Assembly (NCBI RefSeq): GCF_026213295.1
Contig: NC_079414.1
Span: 20,317,542 to 20,381,541, forward strand
DNA from: Gadus chalcogrammus
Lineage: Eukaryota; Chordata; Actinopteri; Gadiformes; Gadidae
Length of the DNA: 64,000 bases
Direction: 5' to 3'
Both the position numbers and the translations under genes were made by a program. Positions within the stretch are counted from its first letter, which is position 1, and each line of letters begins with the position of its first letter. Under the pieces are notes generated by a model, which was given only the letters and a program-made list of their open reading frames with translations, was not told the DNA's origin and searched no databases. Below, piece by piece: positions 24,701-47,721 of this stretch.

Positions 24701-25865
24701 GATCCAGGTAATAAAGAACACGCCAGTATTCTCACAGATAACTGGAAAAGCACCATACCTGTCACTCCGACCACCTTTCATCCCTCCCTCCAACTGTGTG
24801 AGCATATCCAGGCGTTGGTTAATCTTGGCAATGACTGCATCCGCATTTGAACTTGAGGAGGAGAGCAGGGAGCCTCCGGAGAGACCCCTCTTCATTTGCC
24901 CACTTCCTCCATATCCTCCAAGACCGGACATCGAGTCTTTATAACCTCCGCCGCCGCCTCCTCCACCACCACCACCACCACCACCACCATACATGTCAAA
25001 GCTGTTGGAACCTATAATAATCAAGGAGTAGATTGGTCATTATTAACTCGTCTATAGAGCCATAATCTTGGGTTAATGTCATTATTTTTTGAGACACTAC
25101 ATGGACTTTTTTTTTTCCCCCTACCTCTGCTGCCCGACCCCCCGCCTCCCCAGCTGGAGTATCCTGCGTGAGACAATGGGAGTAAGAAACATGCAACCAT
25201 ATCAACCAGTTTAGCCGATGTGGCTAATGTGTATCCAGCAAATTCATTCCTCTAATAAATAAATAGCATAAGTATCATATCCAAAACCAACGGTAAACTA
25301 CTTATGTCAAAGCTAGATAGCGCTGTTCCAAGTAATGAGCGAATAGTCTGGCGGCCATTTTATTAGCTTTATGAGTCAATTTGGTGCCAGGCTCCATTTT
25401 AACAAGATTAACGGCAGATAGACCGGTTTGCAGAATAATACTTGCTAAACTGTAAGTACATTAGGATTTTGGCCCATCCTCTCAACAGAAAGGGGGCTAA
25501 AAGATCGCCACCCGACCAGGTACCGGTGATAGTCGCCACTATCGGTGCAATCGCCAACGTTAGCTGTAACGTTAAGACATTAATTATATAAAACCACCAC
25601 AACTTCATCGGTGTCGGTATGACATTCAAGGTATTGCGTTTCTTTCGAATGACACATTTTAGACCGTGCTAACGCTTTTGAGATATGCTCTAGGCTGAAA
25701 CAAAGCCGTAAACGTATCGTTAAATCAGCAAGCTAACAGTATGTTAGTAACGCGGCGATCCATGACGTAACAATGCGTAAACCTATTGTGCGGATAACTC
25801 ACTGATGTTCCCGTGAATGCTTATTGAGAGTTCTTCCTACCTGAACCATACCCTCTGCCTTCCAT
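18751..25865 (-). CDS. akap8l: AKAP8-like protein (AKAP8L)
   Basis: Nuclear scaffold/zinc-finger protein of the AKAP95 family, linked in relatives to chromatin, RNA helicases and splicing. Thirteen coding exons on minus (in order): 25841-25865, 25125-25163, 24759-25011, 22559-23168, 21447-21576, 21290-21345, 21063-21093, 20789-20930, 20289-20430, 20100-20205, 19884-20014, 19644-19739, 18751-19248; total 2259 nt, 752 residues, phase consistent. The N-terminus (MEGRGYGSGYSSWG) and a Gly-rich region with a run of about 14 Gly precede the family motif AKINQRLDM. An RG-rich segment follows, then a basic QKKRK and acidic stretch. Two AKAP95-type C2H2 fingers: CSVCKFRSF (about 434-456) and CAACDLFIPMQ...H (about 527-550). 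Next comes KLESYLKGENPF and an unusually long Glu/Gln tail. AKAP8L is preferred over AKAP8 because of VEAAHCAACDLFIPMQ and the finger context. Confidence 0.93.
18790..19090 (-). repeat. Trinucleotide-rich coding tract (Glu/Gln) at the akap8l C-terminus
   Basis: Runs of CTC/CTG on plus translate on minus into alternating poly-Glu and poly-Gln. It is coding because it is in frame with the last akap8l exon and ends at a clean stop (18751-18753). Confidence 0.85.
23169..24758. other. Large akap8l intron, no gene seen
   Basis: 1.6-kb AT-rich intron between exons 4 and 3 of akap8l (minus orientation). Only short open frames without family resemblance. Confidence 0.5.
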
Positions 25866-26690
25866 TCCTTCTTTTTGTTACTGTCGGCTTGGATTGAACA
25901 CTCCAAGCACAAGGCCAGACTGCATGAGACGTGATAGAAGGGGAGGGTAGATATTGCTTCTACTTCTTTTTCATTTGATTGGATGTCTGGGATGCTGCTC
26001 CCCCTATGGGTATTCAAAGGAACTATTTATTTTAAGTGCCCAACAAAATGTGCTTGTTGAAATTCATTTATGATTGGAAAAAAGTATGGTTTTAGAGTGT
26101 TTGACAAATATCAGTGCCTGTATTATATTACAATCATATGGTATTGATAGGCAATCATAACCTCAAATCTTAGTTATTTAGGTTTTCCTAACTAAATTGT
26201 TTTTGAAAATGCAGTAACATGCAGAGCCACAAAAGCATAGCACTCACAAAATACATCTTCCAACATCTATCAAATCTCTATTGTCTGACCATGCCATGAA
26301 ATATGACCTTCCTTGATCAAGAACCTGGAAAAAACCGTCCCCAGCTCTACTTTTATTTGGATGTGCCTAGTAGGCTACATGCTGTAACCATATGCTTAAA
26401 CTCCGCTCAGTGCAAACAATGAGGGGAGCTACTATTAGCTGTCTACAAATCACTGGACCTCTTTCTTGCAATACAAACCGGATCACTTTCACATATCAGT
26501 CATAAATGGTTCCAACTGAACAAAATTGTGCCTCAGGGTACACTATAATATCAGATTTAAATAGATGTACCAAGTCAAAAGCAAAACAACTCTTCTACTT
26601 CCAGCAATGGGACATGCAGCACGATAAAATAGGCTTTCGCTATAGTACATCTGCTTGGTGCCTTCAAGTATGCCCCTTAAAAGAAAACAG
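25866..26690. other. akap8l 5' flank and spacer to mvb12a
   Basis: Contains the akap8l 5' UTR (extent not set) and AT-rich spacer with no recognisable gene. akap8l and mvb12a are in tandem on the minus strand. A CRE-like TGACGTAA lies at about 25764 inside the following akap8l intron, so promoter activity could also extend there. Confidence 0.4.
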
Positions 26691-26718
26691 AATATTTATT
26701 TTAAATTGTTCCCAAGCC

Positions 26719-26724
26719 TTTATT
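26719..26724 (-). terminator. Candidate polyadenylation signal AATAAA (mvb12a)
   Basis: TTTATT on plus at 26719-26724, and another at 26695-26700, give AATAAA on minus about 0.9 kb after the mvb12a stop. The interval 26725-27639 would then be 3' UTR and holds no other gene. Confidence 0.45.
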
Positions 26725-27639
26725 GTTCTATTAAACATATCATAAATATATTCCACAAATTATAAAGTATTTCCCCATAATGTCCCAAAGATGACAACTG
26801 AAGAAGTATTCTCTCTGTAACCGACATCGTCGTGACAAATAAAGTCAAAAGAGACAAATAAAGCACAACATACAATAGATACATCAATCCAATAAACATT
26901 ATGTTATGCATATTAGATGTAATGAACCATGGCCCTTAAATGCAGTAAATTTTTTCTCCCAACAATTGTGCATGAATGTACATAATTGATATCCAAAGTC
27001 TACCCACCACCCACTGATATACAAATGAGCTTCAGTCATAAATATACACGTACCACATGCCACACATCAAACAATGTTTGCCCAGTCCCATGAAATCTTT
27101 AATGGGCCACAATGATGAATGTGTAATTAATATGTAATAAAAGAGGATAGACTTGGTTGATTGGAACTGCGTCAGAGATATACATCTACAATCATCTAGT
27201 TTGCTTTCCACATTCTGTAGTGTACAACGTCATAGATGTATGATATGTATATATATATATATATATATGTACGATAGATCTATATAATAATAACAAAAAT
27301 ATACATTTAGATATGTAAATAGTGTGATGAAAGGAAGAGAAAGGAAAAAATGTAACAGCCCCAACAACCCCCTCAACAGTTTCTCACTTCCTTTGGCAAA
27401 TCAAAACTATGTAATGGGACTATATTAACCATCACCTTTACCCAAGACATAACATAAACCCTTGTATGAGAAAAGTATATGAATCAGATTCAGTTGTATT
27501 GCATATTTAACCAATTTCAAATATTACAAACGTTTCACTTAACGATGACGTGAGGAATCATACTGACAACTTTTCGGGAACACATCCGATGTCCAAGGGT
27601 CTTATGGCATGGGAGGTCTAAGTGTGAAGGGTGTTAACA

Positions 27640-29991
27640 CTATGAGGCAACCTTAGTCAAAGCTGAAGGCCTTGTCCTTTTTGCTGCGTGTTCCTCGACA
27701 GCAAAAGTGTAGTTATACTGAAAATGCAAAGGAACAGTTCAAGTGTCATGAACATCACTGTACAATACAAACTGTGAAATGTAGAGTATAGTGTGGTGCG
27801 GTATTGAACTGTTGAAAAGGTCATACCTCATTTTCAATGTCTTGGAGTGATTTTATACGAATGTCATCCAATTGTGGGTTCAGCTGTAGATTCTGTCAGG
27901 GAAAAATAATGTTATATGATCTATTCTTTAAGAGACGGTCATTTGTAAATGGAAGAAGAAAGAAAGAAAGAAAAACATAAACACACCTTGGAAGTTTGGA
28001 AGTCATATTTTGGGTGAAGAGTGAAGGGAACTCCATCGATGGCTTTGGAACATGAACATATTTTCATTGAGTTGATCCAAAACATTATGGTTTACAATAC
28101 AATAAAGAGTCAATCATTATTCTTTTTTTGCAGATACCTTAACCAGCTTGACTAGCCTTGACTTGGATAGCAAAGAAGTTAACAAATAAAGTAAGTAACA
28201 GAAAAAAAAAAAAAAGTTCAAATGTTAATTTATCAAAAACTTGTGAAGAGAAGCTTAGGGTTAACATCTTATTAGCATTAATTTAACTTATAGAAGCAGT
28301 CTTGGCCAACCTGTGGTGACATCCACATGATTCTGCGTGACGTCTTTGCGCCTCATGCTGAGCTTCATAGAGGGCTGGGTAGGTGGGTTACTTTGGATAC
28401 AACAAGAAAGAGAAAGCTGGTGATAGGACAACTCACTTTTTTATTCAAATAACTGCCTCCTTTGTTCTATTGAGGTTAGGCCTCTGCAAGATACTTCCAC
28501 ATTTCTTGTTTATTTTTTTCGGGTTTATTTCCAAATAAAACCAGTATTAACTGGAGAATAATAAAGGTTGTTTAAAATTTGTTGCCATTCCTGTTGCCAT
28601 AATAAAAATAAATCAATAAAAAATATGTATAAGAATGTTGTTAGGGCTTAACGATTAATCGAATCAAATCGAAATCGCGATGTAGTAGAACGGGGTATGC
28701 AAATCGCAAAGGCTGCAAAAAAAAGTGATTTGTTACCGTTACTGACTGGATATCAGTACGATTCATTTATTTATTTATTTTATTTAACAATTCAATAGTT
28801 AAACAAATAAGTTTATAATATAAATTAATCTCAACACATCGGCCTGGCCTAAAGGAAAGAGCAATTTTTATGTTGACTGCTTCCACTGTTGTGTTGGTCA
28901 TACTAAAGAATGATTTATTTATTTTTTTAGTGAATAGAACACAACATAAGGAACTTAATAAATTATAGAAATCGCACATTAAATCGCAATCGCAATATTG
29001 GTCAAAATAATCGCAATTAGATTATTTCCCCAAAATCGTTCAGCCCTAAATGTTTTCATGTGTTGTAATGGTATCTTTTAATGTCTTTGAAGAGAATGCG
29101 TCTTACATAAAAATATACGCAACTCCGCAATAACATAACATGGAAGGGGATGTAGCTCAGTGGTAGAGCGCATGCTTTGCATGTATGAGGCCCCGGGTTC
29201 AATCCCCGGCATCTCCAGTAGTGTTTTCCTATTTGGTCTATGGTTACAATTCCTGGTAAAGGCTTGAGTTCTACTCTGGCCATGGACGCTATTTTTAACT
29301 CTTATAACTAGCACTTATTACTAGTACCGTCCTTTACTTTTATCTGTGACACATCTTATCAAAATACTTACATACCAAAAGGCAATGTTTCAATACTCAA
29401 ACTGAAAAAACGGAGAGCTGCCACATTCAAGACCAACAGCATAATGCTCACTGAAAGGAATACCTGGGTGGAAGGCTGGGCTGGACAGACGGATCCAGAG
29501 AGAGTCTGCGGAGGTCCAGGCTGACACTCCGAGGCTTGGCTTGCGGTATCGGGTTGGTAAACGGGCCCGTTTTACACCAAATCACATACCCATGGATGTC
29601 TCTGGACAAAGTGAAGGTATAGGTGGATATGCTGTTAATCTAAGTATTATTATTAGTATTACAATCTCAGGAGAGGGAGAGGGAGACCACAAAAATGGAC
29701 CAGAGATATTCTAGTTTAAATAATATATAAAATGCAAAACCATGTAATGGTGCAGGTGTAATGAATGCAGTATAAAACCAAATAGGAGAGGACAGATGTG
29801 TGTACTTAAATGATTGCACCTTGAGTTTGTACGACCAGCGGTGAAAGACTAACCCCACACATGTGTAGTGCTGCAACATCATTTTGCTCCTGGCAGTCAC
29901 TTTGAGATCCAGCACCGCAGTGTCCACGCTCCCCATCGGAACCACACGCACACACATACGCTTCCTCTTCGACACCGACGCCCCTGAGGAA

Positions 29992-30037
<46 letters not shown>

Positions 30038-30807
30038 CCAATAGTAATTCAGAAGTACTTAGTGACTGTGGTGTTTGATAGCCAATGGAAGTCTGTACTG
30101 TAGCCACCCTTCAGACCCCTGTCCCATACCTGAACCTAAATTACAGATATACAAATTCTGTCTCTTTTGCTAAGCCCCTGGCATAAAAGCCTCTGGCAAA
30201 TGACCTAAAGGCAAATAAAAGCATTTATGTTGCATCTATATGTGGATCCACTGTCATGAATACAGCCAACTGTGCTTGTGCATGTGTAACACTTTCTTAC
30301 TAGGCTCTAGGTGTTCTGCGATGAAGTGATACCCATGAGGAATAGCATCCTTTTCTGAGAGGATTCTGACATCAGCCAGCACCACCCCCCCAGACTGTTC
30401 CTAGAATAGGATGTTCAGGTCAGAGTAAGTGAGGTTAGGAGTGAGAGCCACTTTGTAGGAAGTATCAGAGATAATAGAAGTCAGTAAGTGTCCTACCTTG
30501 CTATAACAAAGATAGTAGCCGGCCCTCATTGCAAAGCTGCGTGTGAAGTTGGCAGCGGCCCCATCCTCAGTGATGGTTATCTATGAGAACCACAATCAAC
30601 AGAAGAAAACGGAGAGTACTTTAGGATTTTGTCCGTACCTTAATCAATTTCACATATTAATAGGTCGGTCCTTGAACATCAACATCAAATCCATCTGTGA
30701 TTGGATCCTACCAGACTGAAGTCTTTTGGACAGGTACCGCTATTGGAGGTCCATGCTAATCCAGTCACTGGACTGATGGGTACACCCCCTCGCTCCATCA
30801 GAGACAT
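27640..30807 (-). CDS. mvb12a: MVB12A, ESCRT-I subunit
   Basis: Component of ESCRT-I, which sorts ubiquitinated cargo into multivesicular bodies at endosomes. Nine coding exons on minus: 30712-30807, 30497-30580, 30301-30400, 29854-29983, 29464-29601, 28311-28390, 27987-28042, 27827-27892, 27640-27717; 828 nt, 275 residues (human 273), all phases match. The MABP domain fills about residues 15-150: [51 protein letters not shown] and GYVIWCK are family words. The C-terminal UMA domain is about 210-268 ([36 protein letters not shown]). The start ATG at 30805-30807 is the first base of its exon and matches the human start region. An in-frame upstream extension exists (see the 5' exon entry). Stop 27640-27642. 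Confidence 0.95.
28642..29048. mobile_element. hAT-like MITE with 8-bp target-site duplication
   Basis: Termini TAGGGCTTAACGATTAATCG (left) and the reverse complement of TAGGGCTGAACGATTTTG (right) flank 407 bp rich in AAATCG words. Flanks AATGTTGT (28634-28641) and AATGTTTT (29049-29056) match at 7 of 8 positions, the duplication length typical of hAT transposons. It lies in an mvb12a intron and has no transposase. Confidence 0.75.
29146..29217 (+). tRNA. tRNA-Ala (anticodon UGC)
   Basis: A 72-nt cloverleaf: acceptor stem GGGGATG/CATCTCC with discriminator A, box A TAGCTCAGTGGTAGAGC, anticodon loop with TGC in CTTTGCATG, and box B GGTTCAATCC. A TTTT terminator follows at about 29223. It closely resembles vertebrate tRNA-Ala-TGC genes. 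It sits in an mvb12a intron on the opposite strand, 98 bp past a MITE. No 3' CCA is encoded, as expected in a eukaryote. Confidence 0.95.
29998..30030. repeat. (CA)n microsatellite at the mvb12a exon-4 acceptor
   Basis: Short CA run about 15 bp from the exon 29854-29983 acceptor. In the transcript it is GU, providing part of the pyrimidine-poor upstream tract. Confidence 0.85.
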
Positions 30808-30943
30808 CTGAGAAGGATTAGAAATTAAACATGAAGCTGCACGCTGACATTAAACCTTCCATAGTAACGTAAGACAAATGTCACCGCTATCACAAAGGGC
30901 GGTCAAAACATTTTAAGTCGAAACTTTATTTGGTTGGGCCCTA

Positions 30944-31200
30944 TGTGTAGGAATACCTAAGGACATAATGCCATTTCTAGGTAGGAATAGTGCATGAGTA
31001 CGTTAGTTGGCCTACGCATGTGTTGAATGATGTAGACAAAATGTGTAGGAATACCTAAGGACATAATGCCATTTCTAGGTATGAATAGTGCTAATATGAG
31101 TAGTAAAAATCCAAAGACATCAGGTTGGCCTACGTTAGTTGGCCTACGCATGTGTTGAATGATGTAGAAAAACGTTAGGCTACATTATGTAGCCTAACGT
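30944..31200. repeat. Local duplication and perfect palindrome in mvb12a intron 1
   Basis: The word beginning TGTGTAGGAATACCTAAGGA occurs at 30944 and 31041, and the word GTTAGTTGGCCTACGCATGT occurs at about 31001 and 31133, so two modules are each present twice. The array ends in a 29-bp palindrome at 31172-31200 with 14-bp arms ACGTTAGGCTACAT. Confidence 0.8.
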
Positions 31201-31453
31201 TACATAATGTATACTTATAGATGTACACAATGTTAACCTATTTATACATATCCATTCGGGGAGTGGATATATTTCAACATTAAGGGCAATGCATACGGAT
31301 CGACATAGCATACTGACAGCTTGAAACCAATACAGGCCAGGTTCAGCAGCAGAAAGGCACAATAGGCAGAAGTTGGATGATACATGGTGAAAACTTTGTA
31401 CAGTTTGTTTATTCCCGTAAATGTTCTCTTATAATCTTAAAATAAATACTCAC

Positions 31454-31594
31454 GGTTGACTTGTGTATAATTTCTCGATCTCCTGTGCAGTCCTGTGTGA
31501 CCCCTACAACGTTTTCGAACCCCCTTGAAACTTCTTGTATTGTTGTCACTTTCAAATCAGGAAGTACTAGTTCCGCGATTACTTCAATTCCCAA
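31454..31594 (-). other. Probable mvb12a 5' exon (UTR or N-terminal extension)
   Basis: On minus, a stretch ending in CAAGTCAACC|GTGAGT (donor at 31454) precedes the acceptor in front of the 30807 exon. It contains an in-frame ATG at 31592-31594 and 47 open codons that would join in phase 0 to the mvb12a start. Human MVB12A lacks such an extension, so 5' UTR is the default reading. Confidence 0.5.
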
Positions 31595-32893
31595 CAGCCT
31601 TTCTCTTCATGTAAATTGACTCTGGAAAAATCGTTCCGTGGTCTGACCACAAGGTGGCCCCATAACTCATGTTGGAGGATATGGTTTATTTGCCGAGGTC
31701 CATCGGCGACTGTTGTTGTCCATACATTTTCAGAGCGTGTCCAATATAGCGTGTTCATGATCAATATCTTGTTTATTAAAAGCAATATATGAATTGATAT
31801 TCTCTTCTGTATCACACAGTATGTACCCTACATAAGCTCTGCATTCCCGTCCTCAATTTAAAAACACAAGGGAACCAACATGGATTTTCCTCCGTAGGAA
31901 GCAGTTTTCTTAAATGCACGTAGGTGTAGGTGTGTTGGGGGAAGGATAGGCGGAGGGGTAAGGGTGTTGAGAGAAGAATCGATTCTCATTTACATGAAAA
32001 TGAGGCAGAGCCTTTAGAGAGTGAGGGATGGAGCAACGGAGGGAAGGATAATAGAGGGGGAAGGGTGATAGAGAAAAGGGCAAGGGAGAGCCGAAAAATA
32101 AAGAAGGTTAGTGCGATTTAAGGTAAGACACATTCAACGAGATAATTGGGAGGAGAGGGAGCATGAAATGTTCATGAGATGACGACACAGAAAAGCAAAG
32201 AAAGGGTAAGAAAAAGAGCCACGAGGGGAGAAAACACTAGAAAATCCATACTCCTCCCAAACAGACACAAGCAAAACATTGGTTTAATTTAAGAGCCTGT
32301 TAAGGTGACCTGTCGTATGGACACATTGCAACAACAGTTCAAGTGATTTTTAAACAGAATTAATTTGGTTGCAAAACTAAGCCGAATACACATTTAAATC
32401 TGTATATTATTTGTTTATTAAATTCAAGGAATTCCGGTTTATTCTGATTTATAAACTACTGCTACCAGGCCCACAATATATATAAAGATATATACAGTAT
32501 TTATAAAAAATATATACATACATATAAATATCTATAATATTTATTTATTTATTATTTCCGAAGCCAGACATATAAAGACAATATATTCTATCCATTTTAA
32601 AATATAGGTAATAGACCGAGACAAAAAGGGAGAGAAAGTGAGGGAGAGAGCAGGAGAAAGAGACGGATAGGCTAACGGGGAGATGAGATACACACTTAGA
32701 TGAAACATCCAGTGGTGCTCGGGTCCCCGTTGGCATGGCAACATGCAGAGCAACTCACTAGGGGTGGCTTTTGGGGGGGTGGGATGGATGGACTGTGCCA
32801 TATGGCTGAAAATAGAATTGAGTATTTAGTGAATTTTACTTAATTGGGTAATTTACCATTGACCAATCAATGATAATTAATCAGTGAACTGCA

Positions 32894-33024
<131 letters not shown>

Positions 33025-33519
33025 TCTGTGTTTGAGCTCAGGGGTATGTGACTATGTGCATGAGATATATATTATTTATTTACATTGGTGTATGTGTTAC
33101 TGCATATTAATGGTTTATGCTTCTATCTGAGCAAAGGTTTGCAAGAAGGACAGAGAGAGAGAAGACTGAGAAAAGCGGCTTGGGTTCAGAGATTCAGAGA
33201 TTAACTCATACGTTACACTATTACGCTTCCTTTCTCCGTCAGAATGACAGCGAGGCCAGACTCGCAGACCACACACATTCACACACATGAGAAGCTGCCG
33301 GTGGGTCAAACATCAAGCTGTGGAATTTTCTGTAACGCTATACTCTCAGGAGGCCTCAATCACACCGGGTAGCTTTTGCACAAACGAGCAATGACATGCA
33401 GACACATGCCAGCCCGAACACAAGCATTGCACACACAATATCATACACACACACTCACAAAAACGCAGAAACACACACACTCATATGCACAAATGGACAT
33501 GTAAACAAACACAAACACA

Positions 33520-33524
33520 CACCG

Positions 33525-33612
<88 letters not shown>

Positions 33613-33710
33613 ATACACACACACACACAAACATACAAACACACACACACTAACACAAACACACACATACACGTGCACACAAACACACAAAAACACATGC
33701 AAACAAACAC
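33520..33710. repeat. (CA)n imperfect microsatellite
   Basis: CA repeats with interspersed ACAAAC, ACATAC and ATTCAC interruptions. Confidence 0.95.
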
Positions 33711-34180
33711 GCTGTTAAGATAGATGTGGGGTAAAGGAGAAGGATGTGGTAAGTGGAGGTGTAAATTAAACTCTGAACCAGGCTGCAGCCCTACCCCCCT
33801 CTCCCAGACCAGCCGTCAATCATTCTGAGAGGGGGCGGGGTAATGTCCTAGCATTCTATTTCCCTACTCCTCCCCCTGCTATGGCAACCATGCTGAGAAT
33901 CAAATGAGGGGACGGAGTACATCTGTCGCAAACTCTCAATTTATGGGTAAATAAAATATTTAGATTTAGGGACGCACTATGTTTTGTTGTTTTCCGAGAT
34001 GGTTTTATAAAGTGTTGTTGAGTGAAAGTTTGTGGCGGTAGAGACCTATCAGTGATATGGACCAGTCACACATAAACTACAACACAGAATTAAAAACATA
34101 GCTACCACAAAAGGCTCTTCGTTAATATGATGCAATTTATCACACGGTGTACTACTACTACTACGCACACACAAATATAG

Positions 34181-34305
<125 letters not shown>

Positions 34306-34799
34306 GAGAGACACACATACACATCGAGGTAATTGAGTCGTTAGCTATAAGAGTGGAGACTCAGACACTGCTCTGTCTTCATCAACAGCGATTTTCTCAT
34401 TAGAGCAAAGATGAAAGGATGTCTCAATCTTTCTAGAACAAAGAGGCTTAGACCATAGCCGTTTACCGAAGTATAACGTAACATAAGTATACCCCTGTTG
34501 GACCAGTTGTTCAATCAATGTGTTACTTTGTCCAATGGTTGAACAGCAGTTCTGATATGGTGACAGATTTTGTGTCATTGGGCCACCTCCTTTGTGGGGT
34601 TCCATGTGGTCGTCCAACAGTGCCGCCTGATCATCAGTCTCAAGTCTCGTATGGGGCTATGGGGTTGTCGTAAAAGGCTCTAGCGTACATAAATGCATTA
34701 GTGACCCCGTGCAAGATATAAACATAAAAAAACCTCGCCTACATTATTCGCCAAACATAAAAAAAAAACGACGGTTTCCATGGTGAACAGATGAACTCG

Positions 34800-35995
34800 C
34801 CCCTTTGCGGTGTGAAAAGAAACTGCACTATTCCCTGGGGCCTGCTGACGTAGCGGGGAGGGATGGGGGGGGTCGAGTGCCGAGCCTCGTCAGAACAGCA
34901 CAGGGAGGAGTGGAGAGAAAGAGACCAGAGGCTCTGTGGAGGAAAACGGGAATAAACACTTCATACCCTGAGCCAGCCTGATTTTTTGTTTTGGGATTTT
35001 TTAATCCAATCCAAATAGACAGTGTGGAGTGTCCAGGACATAGTATTTTTAAAACACGACTCCAAGGGGGATTGGGACGGTTGCATACTTTTAATGACTG
35101 TGCAGGTCGTATATTGGAAGGCTACTATTCGAAGAGAAGAAGAAGGCGAGGACGAGCAGGCTGCGATACATGGTCACTTTTGGATCAACTCTTCCTTTGG
35201 ATATACATACGACTCGGCGTCGTTTCCACCAGCAATGTCTCAACGTTTGCAATAGCATATATCTTCTCGGTGGTGGGCAACATAAGCTAGAATTTGGAAA
35301 ACAGGCCGTGCACTCTCCACGAATCCGAAATGATTCACGTTGGTAAAGAGATCCAGCGTCGCCGTTCTTCTCGTTCATAGTCAAGTCCGTACTCTCCCCT
35401 TTGTCGTTTGTATGGCTGACCGTTTCAAAGACAGCCATTCTACCTTTTTTTCCTTTCCAAGCCGCTTCCCCTCTCGTGAGCCTCTCGCCCGGGCGTGCAG
35501 CGGACGGTGGAAGGGAAGCCATGCACACGCGCGTCCCACTCCCGATCTCAGAATAGATTCGTGCAGATCGTGGTCTCACATGCCAAAGACGGATCGCGGA
35601 TTGTAAAAAAGAAAAAAAAAAGAGAGAAAAAAAGGCTTATTTGCTCGCCGTGTCAACTTACTGAATGACACGTCAATTGTAAATCTGTACTTTTTTTTCT
35701 TATGTCTCTTTGTTATGCAGATAAACATATGCGCCTAAGCCAAACCAGCTCTAAAGAGGACTGCTCGTTCACAATTGTATGACCTGTTCGTCAGTGCCTT
35801 TGTTTGGATTATTTTCCTTTCGATTTTTGGGGGATAACTTTTAAAGCTCTATTCGAGTCTATTCTCGCTGTATCCAATTGTAGCAACTACCTCTTTAAAA
35901 AAAAAAAAAAAAAAAAGGAAACACCTTTTCACTCATCCGCTCCACATTGGGACAATTATTTCCCATCCTGTCAAAACGACATTTTGTCAAAAGGT
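34800..35995 (+). promoter_or_regulatory. Likely pbx4 promoter and 5' UTR region
   Basis: More GC-rich than the spacer, with a CRE-like TGACGTAG at about 34848 and G-rich boxes near 34865. It ends in an A17 run at about 35899-35917, 79 bp before the start codon. The start site and any upstream untranslated exon could not be defined. Confidence 0.35.
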
Positions 35996-47260
<11,265 letters not shown>

Positions 47261-47669
47261 GGACCTGCGTGGAGAATCCCCCCCCCCCCCCATCACTGTC
47301 TGCATGTGAGTAACCATGGCAAGTAACCATGGCAACCCGTAACACATTACAGTGCTGATTAAGTTGTTTCTGGAGTAGGCTGCAGAAATGCTTTCACTTT
47401 TGAAACCAGGAAGCTTTGTTGTCCAAATGACACAACAGGATTTACTTTGTGACAAACCTACACGTGTGGAAAACGTTTTTTGAGTGTAGCGGAAGTGGCA
47501 TTAAAATAACCAACTGTGAAAGAAGGAACAATGACTGTAAATAAACTACTGATTAACTATTTAATAATTGGTTTACCTTGTGGAAAACTTGACGATTTGA
47601 GATGTGGAAGTGAAGTAGCAAGCTGAAAAAGAACCTGCTCTAAGAACCCTCTCTCCCTGTCTCCATCTC

Positions 47670-47721
<52 letters not shown>

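Noticed and set aside
30944..31200. CRISPR array
   Set aside because: Only two copies of each module, unequal spacing, and a vertebrate host genome.
35804..35995. In-frame upstream ATG giving a 64-residue extension of PBX4
   Set aside because: The extension passes through a poly-A run (poly-Lys) and has no PBX family resemblance; the ATG at 35996 gives a normal PBX N-terminus.
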